A stretch of DNA of 5,383 nucleotides, from assembly GCA_017610505.1 (NCBI GenBank), contig JAFCBX010000055.1:1-5383 (forward strand), given 5' to 3'. Shown here in pieces: positions 5,131-5,383 of this stretch (positions within the stretch are counted from its first letter, which is position 1; each line of letters opens with the position of its first letter). The stretch comes from Methanosarcinales archaeon (GTDB taxonomy: Archaea; Nanobdellota; Nanobdellia; Woesearchaeales; CG1-02-33-12). The notes under the pieces are model-generated. The model ran no database searches. It saw only the letters and a list, made by a program, of their open reading frames with translations, and had not been told where the DNA came from. A program made the translations under genes and the position numbers.

Positions 5131-5138
5131 TTTATTAA
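5131..5138 (-). promoter_or_regulatory. TATA box of rfcL
   Basis: TTAATAAA on the minus strand is centred about 26 bases before the ATG at 5108, the same spacing as in the Nudix gene. CCTCC just downstream of it is the wrong orientation to act as a Shine-Dalgarno for rfcL. Confidence 0.5.
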
Positions 5139-5280
5139 GGTTTTGGTTGAATGTTTTTTAATTTAACAGAAAAATATTTTTTAAAGACGATAATCTCACG
5201 AAAAAAACTAGTAAACCATTATTAAAAATAATTCTTTATGATACTATATGAAATAAAACAAATATAGAAGAGACTTAAGA

Positions 5281-5383
5281 GTGAAGAGAAAAGAGGATCT
5301 ATTAAGTAGGATATTTCAAAGCAAAAAAGACAAAAACCCTTTGGAGATTATAATTGAAACAGAAAACAGCAGGAAAGTCAAAG
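5281..5383 (+). CDS. Start of a truncated plus-strand reading frame, unrecognised
   Basis: A frame opening at GTG 5281 runs without a stop to the window edge, giving 34 codons: MKRKEDLLSRIFQSKKDKNP, then LEIIIETENSRKVK. The last in-frame stop upstream is TAA at 5254-5256, and no ATG lies between it and the GTG. The composition (Lys/Glu-rich helix, then a hydrophobic strand LEIIIE) is protein-like. CTATATGA (5244-5251) could be a TATA box about 34 bases upstream, predicting a short leader. No Shine-Dalgarno is seen. The visible part is too short to assign a family. It is divergent from rfcL; the gap between them (5109-5280) shows no other gene or RNA that I can support. Confidence 0.5.
   Translation, partial: MKRKEDLLSRIFQSKKDKNPLEIIIETENSRKVK

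Noticed and set aside
5109..5280. Possible small non-coding RNA in the AT-rich gap between rfcL and the right-edge frame
   Set aside because: I looked for C/D-box pairs, tRNA arms and stable stems on both strands and found none convincing.
1..5383. CRISPR array, insertion sequence, toxin-antitoxin pair or defence operon
   Set aside because: There are no regularly spaced repeats, no transposase or nuclease signatures and no terminal repeats with target duplications. The repeats present are coding low complexity and promoter symmetry.

Overview
The window reads as a piece of an AT-rich archaeal chromosome, probably from a small-genome (DPANN-like) lineage. The archaeal call rests on four things: a eukaryote/archaeal-type glycyl-tRNA synthetase, a clamp-loader large subunit (RfcL), a Sulfolobus-type single-OB-fold SSB, and archaeal TATA boxes about 25-27 bases upstream of most start codons. 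The DPANN placement is inference from compact gene sizes and base composition; no marker in the window proves it.

Layout, left to right. A tRNA-Phe(GAA) gene lies on the minus strand (52-149) and carries a 24-base insert in its D-loop that folds as a near-canonical archaeal splicing motif. Just upstream of it, on the same strand, is an OB-fold SSB-like protein with a very long Glu-rich tail (177-794). Next comes an unassigned 158-residue protein (891-1367) with conserved-looking motifs that recall a phage-associated family. Then comes glyS (1417-2868). A compact divergent promoter with a perfect 10-bp inverted repeat separates glyS from a plus-strand 93-residue protein of unknown function (2962-3243). 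This gene converges with a Nudix hydrolase of ADP-ribose pyrophosphatase type (3267-3830). The rfcL gene (3900-5108) follows on the minus strand. The right edge holds a divergent, truncated plus-strand reading frame (from about 5281).

Most genes appear to be separate transcription units. glyS, the 93-residue gene, the Nudix gene and rfcL each have a TATA-like element placed so that transcription would start at or within a few bases of the ATG, with no good Shine-Dalgarno sequence, suggesting leaderless mRNAs. The SSB-like gene is the exception: its TATA box is about 45 bases upstream and it has a good Shine-Dalgarno sequence. The named genes are housekeeping genes for translation (tRNA-Phe, GlyRS), replication and repair (SSB-like, RfcL) and nucleotide clean-up (Nudix). 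I see no CRISPR array, insertion sequence or defence operon. The most notable items are the D-loop tRNA intron, the symmetrical divergent promoter and the two unassigned small proteins.
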